DNA from: Mytilus californianus | Lineage: Eukaryota > Mollusca > Bivalvia > Mytilida > Mytilidae | DNA length: 64,000 bases | Reading direction: 5' to 3' | Assembly: GCF_021869535.1 (NCBI RefSeq) | Contig: NW_026262659.1 | Span: 8,184,001-8,248,000 of the forward strand | In this document: positions 24,075 through 35,079 of the stretch, piece by piece | Numbering within the stretch: position 1 is the first letter of the stretch | How the letters are laid out: every line of letters begins with the position of its first letter | The notes under the pieces: model-generated | What the model saw: the letters and a program-made list of their open reading frames with translations, nothing else | The model's database searches: none | Told to the model about the DNA's origin: nothing | Position numbers and translations under genes: made by a program

Positions 24075-24170
24075 GCCGTACTTTGACCTATAATGGTTTA
24101 CTTTTTACAAATTGTGACTTGGATAGAGAGTTGTTTCATTGGCACTCATACCATATCTTCTTATATCTAT
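24075..24170 (+). repeat. Mussel interspersed repeat, family A (3' end)
   Basis: Contains GACCTATAATGGTTTACTTT and GAGTTGTTTCATTGGCACTC, closely matching 29,135-29,200. Confidence 0.7.
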
Positions 24171-24179
24171 TTGTCAGGA

Positions 24180-26130
24180 CTTTTGGGATTCATTTCATAT
24201 GTTATGTAATTAAATTTTTTGCACTTTTCATCAGCAACTTTTCTTTTTTTTTCAATTAATACGAAATAGAGAGTAGATGTTTTTTCTACCAACAGATTTA
24301 AATTTCATTTTAACAGGTTGTTTTTCTGTTTACTTTTCAATTATACTGCTATCAATACCAATCACAAAGAGATAAGTATACCTGAAAGCAAAATACACGT
24401 CAAATTGGTATCATATTCACTATAATAACAAAGAATTGTTTATTTTCTCCACAATAATAAAAGGACGGATACTCTTATGGTTGTGGCCTGTTATTTATTT
24501 CACGCATGTTGAGATATTTCTCGTATCAATTTTCCAGGAGTGTGAAAGGAAAAAGTGGTACGAAAAATGAGTTTAATTTGATTGGGTTATTCAGCATCAT
24601 GAGACGATATTGCGACATTGCCATTGGTTAAGACGATATATATTTTGCTCATGGAGATATGCGATTTCTCCAATAACATACAAAAACGCTCACACTTTTT
24701 ATCTACAATCTTCTTTTTATCAAACTTTATTTTTGAAGCGTTCAAAAGTTTTAAAATGTCTGATGTTAAATTTTGTTGCCGGAACAAAACATATGATGTC
24801 ATACTGGTATGCCAGTACAAAAGACTTGATGTAACAGTCCATGTCCTGGTTCCGCGATCACGTGATTTTGACAGGAGTCTGTACATTGTATGTCATTTGG
24901 AAGTTTTGGTACTGACCAAAGACATTAAATAAACTAGTTTTGACAGTTGTTTTGTTTGTTCTATTCAACACATTGTATTTAGTCAAGCTTGTTGTGCTTT
25001 TGTCTTAAAAATTCGTAATCTAATATTTGATAAAAGTTGAAGTAGACAAAAAGGCAATATGTCTTCACTCAGGTTTCATCGTTATAATTCCAAAGAACTC
25101 TTTTCTTAATCATTATAAGGATAAACATATTATAAACACAATGTGTTTAAAGAAAATAGGAAATTGACAAAAATATCCATAATGCTAGGAGATTGATGTT
25201 CTCAAGGTTATTTTAAATCAAAAAGAATTTGTTCCAGTTTTTAAGGGATACGAAAGGTAAAATGTAAGTTGCAAGTAAAAAAAAATAAATCTAGAAAATA
25301 AAAACAACAGACAAGGAAATAACTACGAAAAAAAAACCCCAAGCCTGTCTATCTAACTCAAAGTACTGTGCATAACGATTATAAGTATGATATCAGTAAA
25401 ATTGACGAACAACTGTTTTATGTCACAATTTTTTATATAAAACATCAGAAAGTACTATAGGAAAAAAGAGTAAGGAAGAAAGAAAAAAAAAGTTGCTGTT
25501 TAAAACCCATTCTTTTTTATGAAAAGTGCAAGGAATAAAAGGCACATAATTCATGTTGTGTTTTAAAGAATGACGGAACCCACAGAATTTACTGTCCATC
25601 ACTTGATTATAAAACGGGTTTGTTCATCTTTTTAAGTGCCATAATTATTGAGATACCCTTAAAGCTAAAATCTAACTTTGAATAGTTTGCCAAAAAATGT
25701 TTTGTATTTTTTAAAGTTTCAAATACACCTTGAACGTTGAATCAGGTTGTCATTTGCCTGTGAAATACTTCTGCAATTAATAATAAATAATGAAAATATG
25801 AAACTGGCGCAGCGAGGAATAGTAGGGAATCAGAACTCTCATAACCTCTTATAGACATTTTATTATATGCCTAATGCAAAAACTGGATGACAGTTGTGTA
25901 TAAGACATTTTTCGCGCCTAGTCAGTACTGCAACAGATCATAATTGTTCGTCAAAGTACAGATATCGCGCTATATGAAGGCATTTCAAAAAGTGAGTGTA
26001 TTTAAAAAAACGCAGGTCTCAAATTACTGATGGACTCCTATTCATCGAGGGTATCATCAGCGTATACAGTAGTCAATGGTTCAGTTATATAGCTTCTCAA
26101 ATATTCAAGTTGTCATAGTTTTCGATTAAA
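24180..26130. other. AT-rich intron sequence, no feature seen
   Basis: Overlapping short open frames near 24,590-24,930 on both strands have no recognisable similarity. Nothing else was identified. Confidence 0.45.
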
Positions 26131-26141
26131 AAAGTTTGGGA

Positions 26142-26182
26142 GGAAGCGCTCCTGATGAAAATAAATCCAGAAAAGTGCATCG
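26142..26182 (+). ncRNA. Possible degenerate hammerhead ribozyme motif
   Basis: CTGATGA at 26,152-26,158 and GAAA at 26,170-26,173 are the two conserved hammerhead boxes. Flanking GCGCTC (before CTGATGA) and GGACGC (after a possible AUC cleavage triplet) could pair as stem I with one mismatch. The bases between the boxes do not form a convincing stem II. It lies about 350 bp upstream of a Penelope-like GIY-YIG relic. Such elements are known to carry hammerheads, but this copy looks inactive. Confidence 0.22.
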
Positions 26183-26519
26183 GACGCACCAAATTCATTG
26201 AACTTTAATTTAATGTCCTAGTGCTTGGTTGATACTGACATTTGTTATCATTATTGCCGTGGAACTGGTTATAGACCACGACTGTTCTTTGTATTTCCTT
26301 ATTGACGCCGTGACACCAAGACACTGCTATTATCTTATAGTTTGGATCCAAAAATCAGTGAACTGTCGCCAGAGTGTCCTATTGTGTTTAACTTAAGACG
26401 CTAAATAAACGAATTAGTACTATTCATCCTGTTTTTATATCATTGCACACATCTCTTGACTTTTGTGATTTTTCTTGTGTGTGCGGTATCGTAGTTTGAA
26501 GACATACATGTATATATTA

Positions 26520-27255
26520 TCAGAATAAAGCGGATTTGCTCCACCAATGATACTATAAATAGGCGATTACAAGAACTTCGCGGTCGCTTAAAAAAATCGG
26601 GGTTACAGAAGAAAATACATTGATAGAGGTTTCTCTCTAGCTTATCATATTTGCAAAAAGGTCAGCAAAAAAGCCGTGTTTGTGCTGACTTACCATCTTA
26701 AATTTGACAAATTATCACACCTTATCCGCAAAATTTGGAAAGAAATAAAAAACATCATAAAATATCAAAGATCTTACACCAGCAACCCGTACTGGCTTTC
26801 TATAGGCCCAAAAGCCTTAGATACTGAGAGCTGAGTTATTCTCTAAACCATACTCTTTGTCTTCGGGCTCTTGAAAGGGTGGTGAGAACAAACAATGTCT
26901 GATTTGCAATAATATACTGAACACTCTACTTCTTACAGTCACTCCACGGGTACGATATACACCATATTTTGCATGTTACTTGCAAGACATAAATACTGTG
27001 TATCTCCTACAGTGTAAATGTGTTATCAGTATGTTGGTGAGGCAGAACAGCCATTTCACAATTGATTGAACGGCCACCGTTGTGACTATGAATGTAATCC
27101 AGACCATCCTCTCAGTCGTGATTTGAGATTTTACCACACTAAAGCAGATTTGAATCAACTGACTATTACCATCATAGACCACAACACTGCTTGGTCTAGG
27201 GAGGAGAGAATCGCTCTGGAAAGATTTTGGATAAGAAAATAAAAAACGTTGTCAC
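26520..27255 (+). pseudogene. Penelope-like element relic with GIY-YIG endonuclease region
   Basis: Conceptual translation, with frameshifts, gives NRRLQELRGRLKNRGYR-like sequence near 26,550. From about 26,985 it gives NTVYLLQCKC, then QYVGEAEQPFH, NGHRCDYECNPDHPLSR and ITIIDHNTAWSREER, ending FWIRK. The V-Y-L and Q-Y-V-G pair plus the downstream R and E correspond to the GIY-YIG endonuclease that follows the reverse transcriptase in Penelope-like elements. Several frame breaks and stops show it is inactive. The reverse transcriptase core is not visible immediately upstream. Confidence 0.6.
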
Positions 27256-27351
27256 CAAAATGGGATGAATGAAAATATGTAGTTCAAATCGCGCTGTGTT
27301 AATCACCGCAGCTTGTTGTGTACGTTTCATTTTGGATACATAGATAAAGTA

Positions 27352-27357
<6 letters not shown>

Positions 27358-27382
<25 letters not shown>
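27358..27382. repeat. (TA)n microsatellite
   Basis: An uninterrupted TA run of about 25 bp. Confidence 0.9.
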
Positions 27383-27388
<6 letters not shown>

Positions 27389-27489
27389 CAATATAATGTT
27401 CGGATGTTTCATTATAATTTCATAGAAACCAATCTTTTACTCGTTCATAGCTAATGCTATGTAATGACAGTAAAACTGATTTAAACTGA

Positions 27490-27600
27490 GAATGGTGTAC
27501 TCCATTCGTTTGATGTGTTTAAGCTTTTGATTTTTCCAATCGATTACGGACTTTCCGTTTTGACTTTTCCTCGGAGTTCGGTATTTTTGTCATTTTACTT
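27490..27600 (-). repeat. Mussel interspersed repeat, family D (inverted)
   Basis: Reads as the reverse complement of 20,300-20,400 (CATTCGTTTGATGTGTTTAAG, CTCGGAGTTCGGTATTTTTG on the plus strand). Confidence 0.65.
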
Positions 27601-27609
27601 TTTACTTAG

Positions 27610-28880
27610 AATATAGAAGGCTGAAAACAAATACCATTTGATTCCAGATATGAGTTAAAAGTATACCATGTTGTGTTTTGAAGAAAACAGGCCATTTTCT
27701 GAAAGAATCTAAAGATGAAGGACTGATCGACAATTTGAAGATCATTTCGTTGCTGATTGACATTTGCTTTTGGTATCATAGATTCCTTTTTGGCAAACAA
27801 TTATTGTTTGTTATATCAGAAACATAAGATTTGAGCTATTTACAAACAATTTCGGGACTAACAATATAATTGGTCGTTGTTTCTTGGATTTTAACGTCCA
27901 ATCAGCAATATTACAGCCTATTACGGTTTCATAAAAGACCATCTAATATTAAAGGACGAAATTCCTGAAAGTTTGATAATTAGGTGAACAGTTTGTATGG
28001 TCCGAAATATGTAATTATTAAAACATGGAAATAAATCTATTTTATACAGCTTTACTTTCTTATTTTCTTTTATTTTGTGTAAACATTTATCTTTCGGTTG
28101 TTTGAGACTCATTTTCGTTGATATCAATTTTCATTTAGTTAATTTAAGTAAAAGGAAACTATTCTGTTTTTGGTAGAAACAAGTTTGTAGAAAAGTATTG
28201 TTTATTCGGATAATCAAATATTGCAATCATTGTCAGCACTTGAAGGCTTGCCTTGTATAGAAGGTGTTTTAACTGTTTAGCAAAAATATAGTCTTTGAAT
28301 GGATTTGGCTGTTGATATTCCTACACATATATTCTTTACATCAATAGATCTAATTCATGTTAGTAACTGCGAGTACTCTCAAATCGTACTTTCTTGTTTA
28401 TTTGACCTGTTGATACTAATTGTATTGCTTTTTTGTTATTTAATGTTATTCAGGGTTATATCTGGTCAATATACCAGCTTTGATAAGTGTTTGGTATTAC
28501 TATAAATTTTAACTTCGTACTATGAACATCAAAATTATTTATTTTGTAAAAATATTTCCTTTCTCTACTGGTACTGTACACGTATACCTAACAACAAAAT
28601 TATTTTCATTTACCTGTGTTTAAAGTTATTGCAAATGGCTGATATTTTTGTTCGAGCATGTTGTTTTTCTTTAATTGTTTAACATTTCTTACCGATATAA
28701 CATGTTCCTTTTATTATTCTTCCCTTAGTTTATTTATTTTGTATTTACATTGTATCATAGGTCAAATTTATTCGTTCAGTGTATGTTCAATGGTGTTAAT
28801 ATGTCCTTTGATTGAGTTAAGCTATTTCAGTTGATATTTTATAGTGTGTCTTTCTATGTTGTGATGTTACACTATTGTTT
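27610..28880. other. AT-rich intron sequence with dispersed-repeat wording
   Basis: Around 28,230-28,400 the wording (GTCAGCACTTGAAGGCTTGC, GAGTACTCTCAAATCG) resembles common mussel repeats. No gene was found. Confidence 0.4.
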
Positions 28881-28889
28881 CAGAAAAAG

Positions 28890-29220
28890 GGTGAAGGTTT
28901 GGTACCATTAAAACGTTTAAACCCGCTGCATTTGTTTGCACCTGTCCTAAGTCAGGAATCTGATGTTCAGTAGTTGTCGTTTGTTGATGTGGTTCATAAG
29001 TGTTTCTCGTTTCTCGTTTTTTATATAGATTAGACCGTTGGTTTTTCCCGTTTGAATGGTTTTACACTAGTAATTTTTGGGGCCCTTTATAGCTAACTGT
29101 TCGGTGTGAGCCAAGGCTCCGTGTTAAAGACCGTACTGTGACCTATAATGGTTTACTTTTATAAATTTTGACTTAGATGGAGAGTTGTCTCATTGGCACT
29201 CATACCACATCTTCTTATAT
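28890..29220 (+). repeat. Mussel interspersed repeat, family A (long copy)
   Basis: It runs from CACCTGTCCTAAGTCAGGA through GTTGTCGTTTGTTGATGTG to GAGTTGTCTCATTGGCACTC. The same order of motifs is seen at 56,885-57,150. Confidence 0.7.
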
Positions 29221-29699
29221 CGATAGCATGTTAATGGCAGTTTTATAATCCAAATGTTCTAACCAAAACCTACACTAAACGGACTTATCTATGTTGTAAC
29301 CGATGTTGTGACCTTAAGTCGACGAGCAATACAGTAGCAAAACCGATGAGTCGAGAACAATAGAAAAGTCACTCTTCTTATGAAAATGACGAGACAATTA
29401 ATAGTAAAACAATGTTTGTGGCGATACTGATTAAAAGTCATTTCTAAACAACAATCGTACATTTCAAAGAAATTATTTGAAAAAGTGGGTTATTAGATAT
29501 ATTTCATGTACATACAAAATCGAAGGATCTTTAAGGTCATCAATTTTCATATCTATAAAATGTTTCAGTTCTGTAAAAAGATAACTATCAATCAAGCATA
29601 TAAAAAACCATTTCTTCTACTCAAAATATTAAAGCAGGTCTTGGCAACCAGTACCAGTAACAATCAGTACTTTTAAAAATATACATAAACTTATCATCA

Positions 29700-30580
29700 T
29701 CAGAAAAAAATATTAAAATCACCATTACTTCTTTTAACTTTGTTAAATACATTTTCACGCAAATCTGCATATAAAAGCCAGTCTAATAAAACAGGTTTCT
29801 CATCTTCAATTTTATCATTACATACAAAGCAAACTCTTTCATTTACAGTTTTGTTTTCATAGCGACCTGTTTCTATTCGCAATGGGGCAACACCACACCT
29901 AAATTTTGCAAATGCACTTCTGTATCGACTTGTAATGTTCTTCCTCAAGTAATCTTTGTTTCAAAAAGAATTTCAGTAATTTTTAAGTCCGTTATTTTTT
30001 TCCCAACATTTTATGACAATATTCTATTATGCCAATTTACCTTATAATTTTCAAACAAAAAATCTTCTAACTGTGTTATAACATTTTTATGCAACGCATT
30101 ATCCAAATTAGTGTATAAATCTAAATTACATTCTCTAAATTTTTTCATAATTCTGTTACACCAGTTTTTCTTTCGATCAATAGCATTTCTAAAAGCCCAT
30201 TGAAATACTTTATAATTCACTCTATCTGTTGACATAGCATTACATCTAGCCCAATGTCTAAAAAATGCCTGTATCTCTGCAGGCAAAAAAAAAAATAAAG
30301 GTAAGCATTTTTCCAAATTAGGATATACGTTAAAAGAATTTAACTAATTTTTTTTGAGAAAAGGTTGTCTCGATTTCTTTACATAATTTTCCGGTCTTTT
30401 CAACCTTATCATATTCAATAGTTCCATCGGGATAGGGTCCGTTTGAATTTGCTTAACTTAATTTCAAAAGTGTTAATCTTTGCTGCATATCAATCGGTTC
30501 CTTTAGAATTTTCTCCTTAACTTCACTGATCTAGCTGCATACATATACGGATAGTTGGCATGCTCCAAAAAGGTATACAG
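29700..30580 (-). pseudogene. LINE C-terminal relic
   Basis: Minus-strand frame pieces, joined across shifts, read NYPYMYAARSVKLR, KEPIDMQQRLTLLKLS, GPYPDGTIEYDKVEKTGKL and LPAEIQAFFRHWARCNAMS. They continue with KNWCNRIMKKFRECNLDLYT, then RYRSAFAKFRCGVAPLRIE and ERVCFVCNDKIEDE. The final Cys-containing block followed by LL..LY.DLRENVF is the pattern seen at the very C-terminus of many LINE polymerases. The reverse transcriptase domain itself is absent. Its 5' part also survives in duplication copy 2 (43,640-43,775), so the insertion is older than the duplication. Confidence 0.55.
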
Positions 30581-31028
30581 ACAGTAGAAAATCAAATTGA
30601 AATTCCAGGAATTTATTACCATAGCAACATTTTAACCAATTTTACACATAGCTCCTATAACCTGCTGTACTCGTCGTTTGCTTTTTTAGGAGGGAAATGA
30701 TAATATTATATGGAAATTTTGTTTTTATTTCAATTCATTTTTATTGTCATTATAATTACTTACCAGAACGTTTTCTTGTGTATTTATAATTATAGCGTCC
30801 TTGCTAAAACGGAATAAACATTGAAAAGATGAGGTTTCTAGTGTTTACAGGGGAGGTAATATTTTGACATTAGATTTCCCACTGAATAATCTTTTGTTGT
30901 TTATAAATAAATGAAAATAACACATTTTTGATACGTCCGGAGCTTTTTTCTGGATTTACCTTCCCCAAGGAACGAAATATTGAAAGCCGAATCAAGGATG
31001 GATAAATACTTGAATACACGCGGAGCTA

Positions 31029-31075
31029 TATAACCCCCCCCCCCCCCGCCCCACACACACATATGTATATATATT
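31029..31075. repeat. Poly-C, (CA)n and (TA)n simple repeats
   Basis: A run of about 17 bp of C is followed by a short CA run and a TA run, just upstream of the first EGF exon. Confidence 0.9.
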
Positions 31076-31165
31076 TTTACTAGCATTGTTTTAGTTAAAC
31101 AGTAATACAGCACACCATATCTTATATAGTCTTGTGTGTAATAGTTTTTATATTTAATTCGACAG

Positions 31166-31330
31166 AATTCGACTTGCCCCGCTTGTCAGAAGAATGTTTG
31201 AATGGAACGTTTGGTTATAGATGTATTTTCCGATGTCGATGTCATGAGGACCAAGCATGCAATAAGAAGACGGGAGAATGCCATAGTGGAAGATGTGCGG
31301 AGGGATTTTGGGGACCACGATGTCAGCTTT
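31166..31330 (+). CDS. EGF-like exon (cassette copy 1), receptor ectodomain
   Basis: The 165-nt exon is bounded by TTCGACAG|AA and CTTT|GTAAGTAG, phase 1 at both ends. It encodes FDLPRLSEECLNGTFGYRC followed by CRCHEDQACNKKTGEC and CAEGFWGPRCQL. It has eight cysteines in the C..G.FG..C...C.C....C....G.C pattern of laminin-type EGF repeats, as in MEGF10- or Tie-like ectodomains. Such domains are extracellular, disulfide-bonded spacers or ligand-binding modules. The next exon, 737 bp downstream, is a kringle. The counterpart at 46,758-46,922 has the same length. The preceding exon is uncertain (see 9,913). Confidence 0.88.
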
Positions 31331-32067
31331 GTAAGTAGTTTCTGTTGTAAATTAATGATGGTAAATGAAAATCATTCGCATGACGCCTCAACCTTTTTGG
31401 TATGGAGTCCAAATGGTAAGCTCATCATCGATATACATTTCAAATCATGTCGTTAACATTTAGTTAGTATGAGAATCGATTTTGATACCATATAATAAAT
31501 GCATTACACCATGGTGCAAATTCATCATTTCTTTTTCATCATGGTAATCTGTCAATAGTCAAAAAATGACTTCAAATTTCTTTTCAGTAACAAATAAATA
31601 ATCTAAGAAAACGAAATATGAGACACTTTCATTTTACAAAGCTTCAAAATTAATTGAATATCAAACCAAAAGGGGTCTTTAACGAAGATTTGAATAGAAA
31701 ATCAAAGAAATTTAAAAGAAAAATAGGGAAATTTCATGAGCATTTAGCAATGAAAACACAGTGTGTACTGCTATCATACACCTAAATTGTAACTTATATG
31801 TTGTTTTAAAATTGCAATCAAATCATCTATATATACAGCAGGATTTTCAGGGTTTTTTAAACAGCATATTTATTAATTGCATATACCCTTGTGTGACCAA
31901 CAAAGAAATTTAAAATCGTATGCCGAAATGTGAAAGCTACCTTTTCGAATAGAATTATGATAAAAATTTTGTAAGTAATTAAGTTATATAACTGATATTT
32001 CATGTTACATATACTACTTATAAAACCTGCAACATAAACCTTGTTATTTTTCTACATTTACTAACAG

Positions 32068-32304
32068 CAAACAACTGCTTTTATAATGGACAAGCAGACA
32101 ATTATATGGGAACAGTAGCAGTGACTTACAATAATTACACCTGTCAGAAATGGGTAAACGAATTTCATTTTTATACAGAGGCAAATTTTCCAGATCGGAC
32201 GATGCCGGAAAATTACTGCCGAACTGCTCAGGATTCTGATCGACCCTGGTGTTACACGACCAACAAAGACACGAGATGGGAATATTGTAACATAAATAAT
32301 TGCA
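32068..32304 (+). CDS. Kringle-domain exon (cassette copy 1), receptor ectodomain
   Basis: The 237-nt exon lies between CTAACAG|CA and TTGCA|GTACGT, phase 1-1. It encodes one complete kringle: NNCFYNGQADNYMGT, a Cys in TCQKW, MPENYCRTAQDSDRPWCYTT, RWEYCNINNC. All six conserved cysteines are present, as are the NYCR and RPWCY signatures. Kringles are triple-disulfide extracellular modules that bind proteins or lysine; they occur in ROR receptors, plasminogen-type proteases and HGF. One N-glycosylation sequon (NYT) is visible. Relative to the second kringle (47,666) it is three codons shorter, between CQ-W and the MPENYC block. It joins in frame to EGF exons on both sides. Confidence 0.93.
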
Positions 32305-32416
32305 GTACGTATATAAAACTTAGCAGAGCTTAACTCAGCACTTTAGAGCTTGTATAGCATGTGATGCTTTGTACAGTACGTAGATTGATGCGAATTTATT
32401 TGCTATTGTATTATAT

Positions 32417-33024
32417 ACACGTATAAAAATTGCGATTTTTATCCAACGCAATCACAGGTTTGAACGTTGTTTTCAATTTAGACTTGTTTATATTTTTTCG
32501 TTTGGGCTTGTATTATGTTTGCATTCGGGTTTATATAATACGTTCATCCTATTTCGACTCTTCAAAATTCAAGAGTCAATCCTAAATTGAGGTAAATTAT
32601 ATGGCCTTCCAAATACCGTTTCGATTCCTAACATCACTGAAGAGACATTAATTGTCGAAATCCGGATATGGTGAACAAATTTTTGCACCTCAAGTTTGCG
32701 ATATACCATCTTTTCTGCAAGTTTATTGTTTTCTGTTTGTTATTAAATTAAATATTAAGATCCATTTTGTTACATCTGTTGATCAGTTTATTTGGCAATC
32801 GCCATGGCAGTCAGCAGGGTTTAAGAACATTCGTTTTTCGACCTGCTAGTCAAATGCATTTTGTTAAAATATACTTTTTCACTCTTTTGGTCTTTTGGAA
32901 ATGTTGTTTGTGCTGTATTTAGACCCCTCTACCAAGAAATTTGTTTTGCATGCACACGTATAAAAATTGTGATTTTTATCCAACGCAATCATAGGTTTGA
33001 ACGTTGTTTTCAATTTAGACTTGT
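32417..33024. repeat. 608-bp unit bounded by 71-bp direct repeats
   Basis: 32,417-32,487 and 32,954-33,024 are direct repeats of equal length with about two or three differences (both contain CGTATAAAAATTG and TTGAACGTTGTTTTCAATTT). Between them lies a hammerhead-like motif at 32,632-32,673. The unit is missing from the matching intron of duplication copy 2, where GAATTTATTAGCTG continues directly to CTTAATGCTGCAT. It is therefore part of a copy-1-specific insertion. LTR-like repeats plus a hammerhead recall Penelope pseudo-LTRs or animal retrozymes; it has no coding capacity. Confidence 0.7.
32632..32673 (+). ncRNA. Hammerhead ribozyme motif (type I)
   Basis: Every hammerhead element can be placed. 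Stem I is CATCA (32,632-32,636) with TGGTG (32,669-32,673), five pairs including one G-U. The core box CTGAAGA is at 32,637-32,643. Stem II is GACA/TGTC with loop TTAAT (32,644-32,656). The second core box GAAA is at 32,657-32,660. Stem III is the palindrome ATCCGGAT (32,660-32,667). The predicted cleavage triplet is AUA, ending at 32,668. A palindromic stem III without a loop is typical of the minimal hammerheads in Penelope-like elements, which act best as dimers. Activity is inferred, not shown. Confidence 0.65.
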
Positions 33025-33128
33025 ATATATATATATATATATAAAACGTCTGAATAATAGTCAACGATCTTTCCCACGAGAGCGCTGGTCGTTACGAGTA
33101 ACGATACATGTACACAATAAATAAATTG

Positions 33129-33278
33129 TATAAACGCCTGAAAAGTGTACAAAACAACACCAATAACAAAAAAAGAAAACTATAAATGTAATTATTTATA
33201 ATTTTTTTCGGATAACAGATATCCTTCATCAGTATGATTATGATCATGGATGTCAAATGAATCATATCAATCTACTTT
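33129..33278 (+). repeat. Left inverted terminal repeat of the DIRS-like element
   Basis: Starts TATAAACGCCTGAAAAGTG. It matches the reverse complement of 36,934-37,083 with only scattered differences (A-run length, TTTTTTTC against ATATTTC, GGATG against TGATG). Confidence 0.92.
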
Positions 33279-33960
33279 TATGTTCTAATTCACTTGTTCA
33301 AACGAACATAAAGTATTTATGTGCACATCGCTACTTAATTTCTGAAACCTACTTCAAACCCAAACTGTATACTATATCATTCTTGGTATAAAATAAGAAA
33401 CACATTCCTGATTTTGTCCAGCACGGTGACCATGTCATTTTATTAAACATTATACAAGCTAAATCATCCTTTCACTGTCCACAAAAACATTGGATTCACT
33501 GAATGTAAATACGTAACGTCCACTAAATAAAAATGTTTATGGTACACTGGCCTTACAGAATATCTAAAAATAAACAATTATCATAATTAGTACACATCTA
33601 ATTGATCTCTGAATTACATTACAATTCTACACTACTGTAAATATGTCTACACTGTAGTAGTAATCAACGTGGTCACCGCCTAACCTCGATAACTGAAAAA
33701 ACGTGATCCTTTTCTTATATACTACCCGCGAAATCCAAACCGGTTCTTACCCTAGGTACTACGCGACTAAAAATAACTACGCGTAGAGCACATAAATATA
33801 TTTATGTTCTAATTCACTTGTTCAAACGAACATAAAGTATTTATGTGCACATCGCTACTTAATTTCTGAAACCTACTTCAAACCCAAACTGTATACTATA
33901 TAATTCTTGGTATAAAATAAGAAACACATTTCTGATTTTGTCCAGCACGGTGACCATGTC
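33277..33960. repeat. 160-bp direct repeats flanking a 364-bp spacer
   Basis: 33,277-33,436 and 33,801-33,960 are direct repeats with about two mismatches, ending in GTCCAGCACGGTGACCATGTC. They lie between the recombinase stop and the left terminal repeat. Internal repeats near one end are a feature of tyrosine-recombinase retroelements (split direct repeats of Ngaro/PAT types), though the expected partner copy at the 5' end was not found. Confidence 0.9.
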
Positions 33961-33981
33961 GATGCACAAAGAAAGCAGTGG

Positions 33982-35037
33982 TTATAAACCGAGATTTTTT
34001 GTAACAGATAAACGCTTTGTCATATCTTCAGACACATAACCATCTTTTGCCAAGTCTGATTTCCAGCGGCCGTGTATCTTAAAAAGTCTATCTGATATAC
34101 CGTTTCTAGCTGCCATGGTAGCCCCACCTGAACGAAAGCTATGTAAGCCAAACTCTTTTTCGGAACATCCGATACTATGAAGAGCCTCTTTTATCACTTC
34201 TCTTGCTCGTGTATATGATAATTTCTCATTCTTAGAGCGTAACATAAATATATTGGATTTTCTAAAAAATGTTAATGACCTAAAAATGTACATATCAGAA
34301 TTCATCTCTATTTTAGCTTCCGCCAAATAGGACTTTAACATTTTTACAGGACACAGAGGACTATCTAATTTAGCAATATAAATATTCTTTCCTTTTCTAT
34401 AACAATCAGTTTTACTCTTTTCTATAAAAATGTCTGCATATTCGACAGTAAAAGAAATATGTTTGGCCTTAATATTACATAGTTCATTATGTCTGAAAAA
34501 CCCAGTGTAAGCTAAATCACACATGCACAGTAAACGCAAATCTTTAAGTGATCTCGACTTCTTGTTATAAAGATTAAAAAGTTTTTTCATAATATCTGGA
34601 TCTACTGGTGTCTTTTTCTGAATCGGTCTAGATAACATACGTTTAGATGCATCGAGTATACTTCTTACAAAATCTGAATCACAAGGATTCTTTACGCCTG
34701 CAATATGATGCGCCCACTTAATACCGTAAAATGCGGCCTCAACGACGCTGCAATGGCTACTGGTATCTATTAGATGTTGCATATATAAACTGACATGTAA
34801 TTCATTACACGGAAGTATCGAAGTTATCTCTGAATATTTGCGTGTCCATAATACAAATCTTTTGAAATACCCAATGTACTTTGATACTGTAGCGTTAGCC
34901 CTTGAATCTAGTACTGTTGATGAAAGTTTTTGAAAAAGTATTTTCAACTGTGGGTGAGAAATAATGTGACTCTGTCTCCAAAAACCAGTTGTAAAAATTT
35001 TCTGTAATGAAATAGTAATTAAACAGTAATAATACAA
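33982..35037 (-). CDS. Tyrosine recombinase of the DIRS-like element
   Basis: The 351-residue frame includes all catalytic residues of tyrosine recombinases: Arg182 in GFFRHNEL, Lys in EKSKTD near 207-211, His299-x-x-Arg302 in LHSFRSGG, His322 in HGRWKS and Tyr334 in KDGYV. The N-terminal half (LSSTVLDSRANATVSKYIGY...) is the SAM-like DNA-binding part. The enzyme would integrate a circular DNA copy of the retroelement. The listed start (MYYYCLITIS) may not be native: an acceptor-like TTTCATTACAG sits at 35,002-35,012, just before KIFTTGFW. No stop or frameshift is seen, so this domain looks intact despite loss of the reverse transcriptase. Confidence 0.93.
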   Translation of the reverse strand: MYYYCLITISLQKIFTTGFWRQSHIISHPQLKILFQKLSSTVLDSRANATVSKYIGYFKRFVLWTRKYSEITSILPCNELHVSLYMQHLIDTSSHCSVVEAAFYGIKWAHHIAGVKNPCDSDFVRSILDASKRMLSRPIQKKTPVDPDIMKKLFNLYNKKSRSLKDLRLLCMCDLAYTGFFRHNELCNIKAKHISFTVEYADIFIEKSKTDCYRKGKNIYIAKLDSPLCPVKMLKSYLAEAKIEMNSDMYIFRSLTFFRKSNIFMLRSKNEKLSYTRAREVIKEALHSIGCSEKEFGLHSFRSGGATMAARNGISDRLFKIHGRWKSDLAKDGYVSEDMTKRLSVTKNLGL

Positions 35038-35079
35038 TAAATCTATATTTACCTTATAAATTCCTAATCCATTTAAGCG

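Noticed and set aside
29700-30316. Host protein-coding gene on the minus strand
   Set aside because: The pieces are in different frames with stops and match the pattern of a LINE C-terminus; it is a relic.
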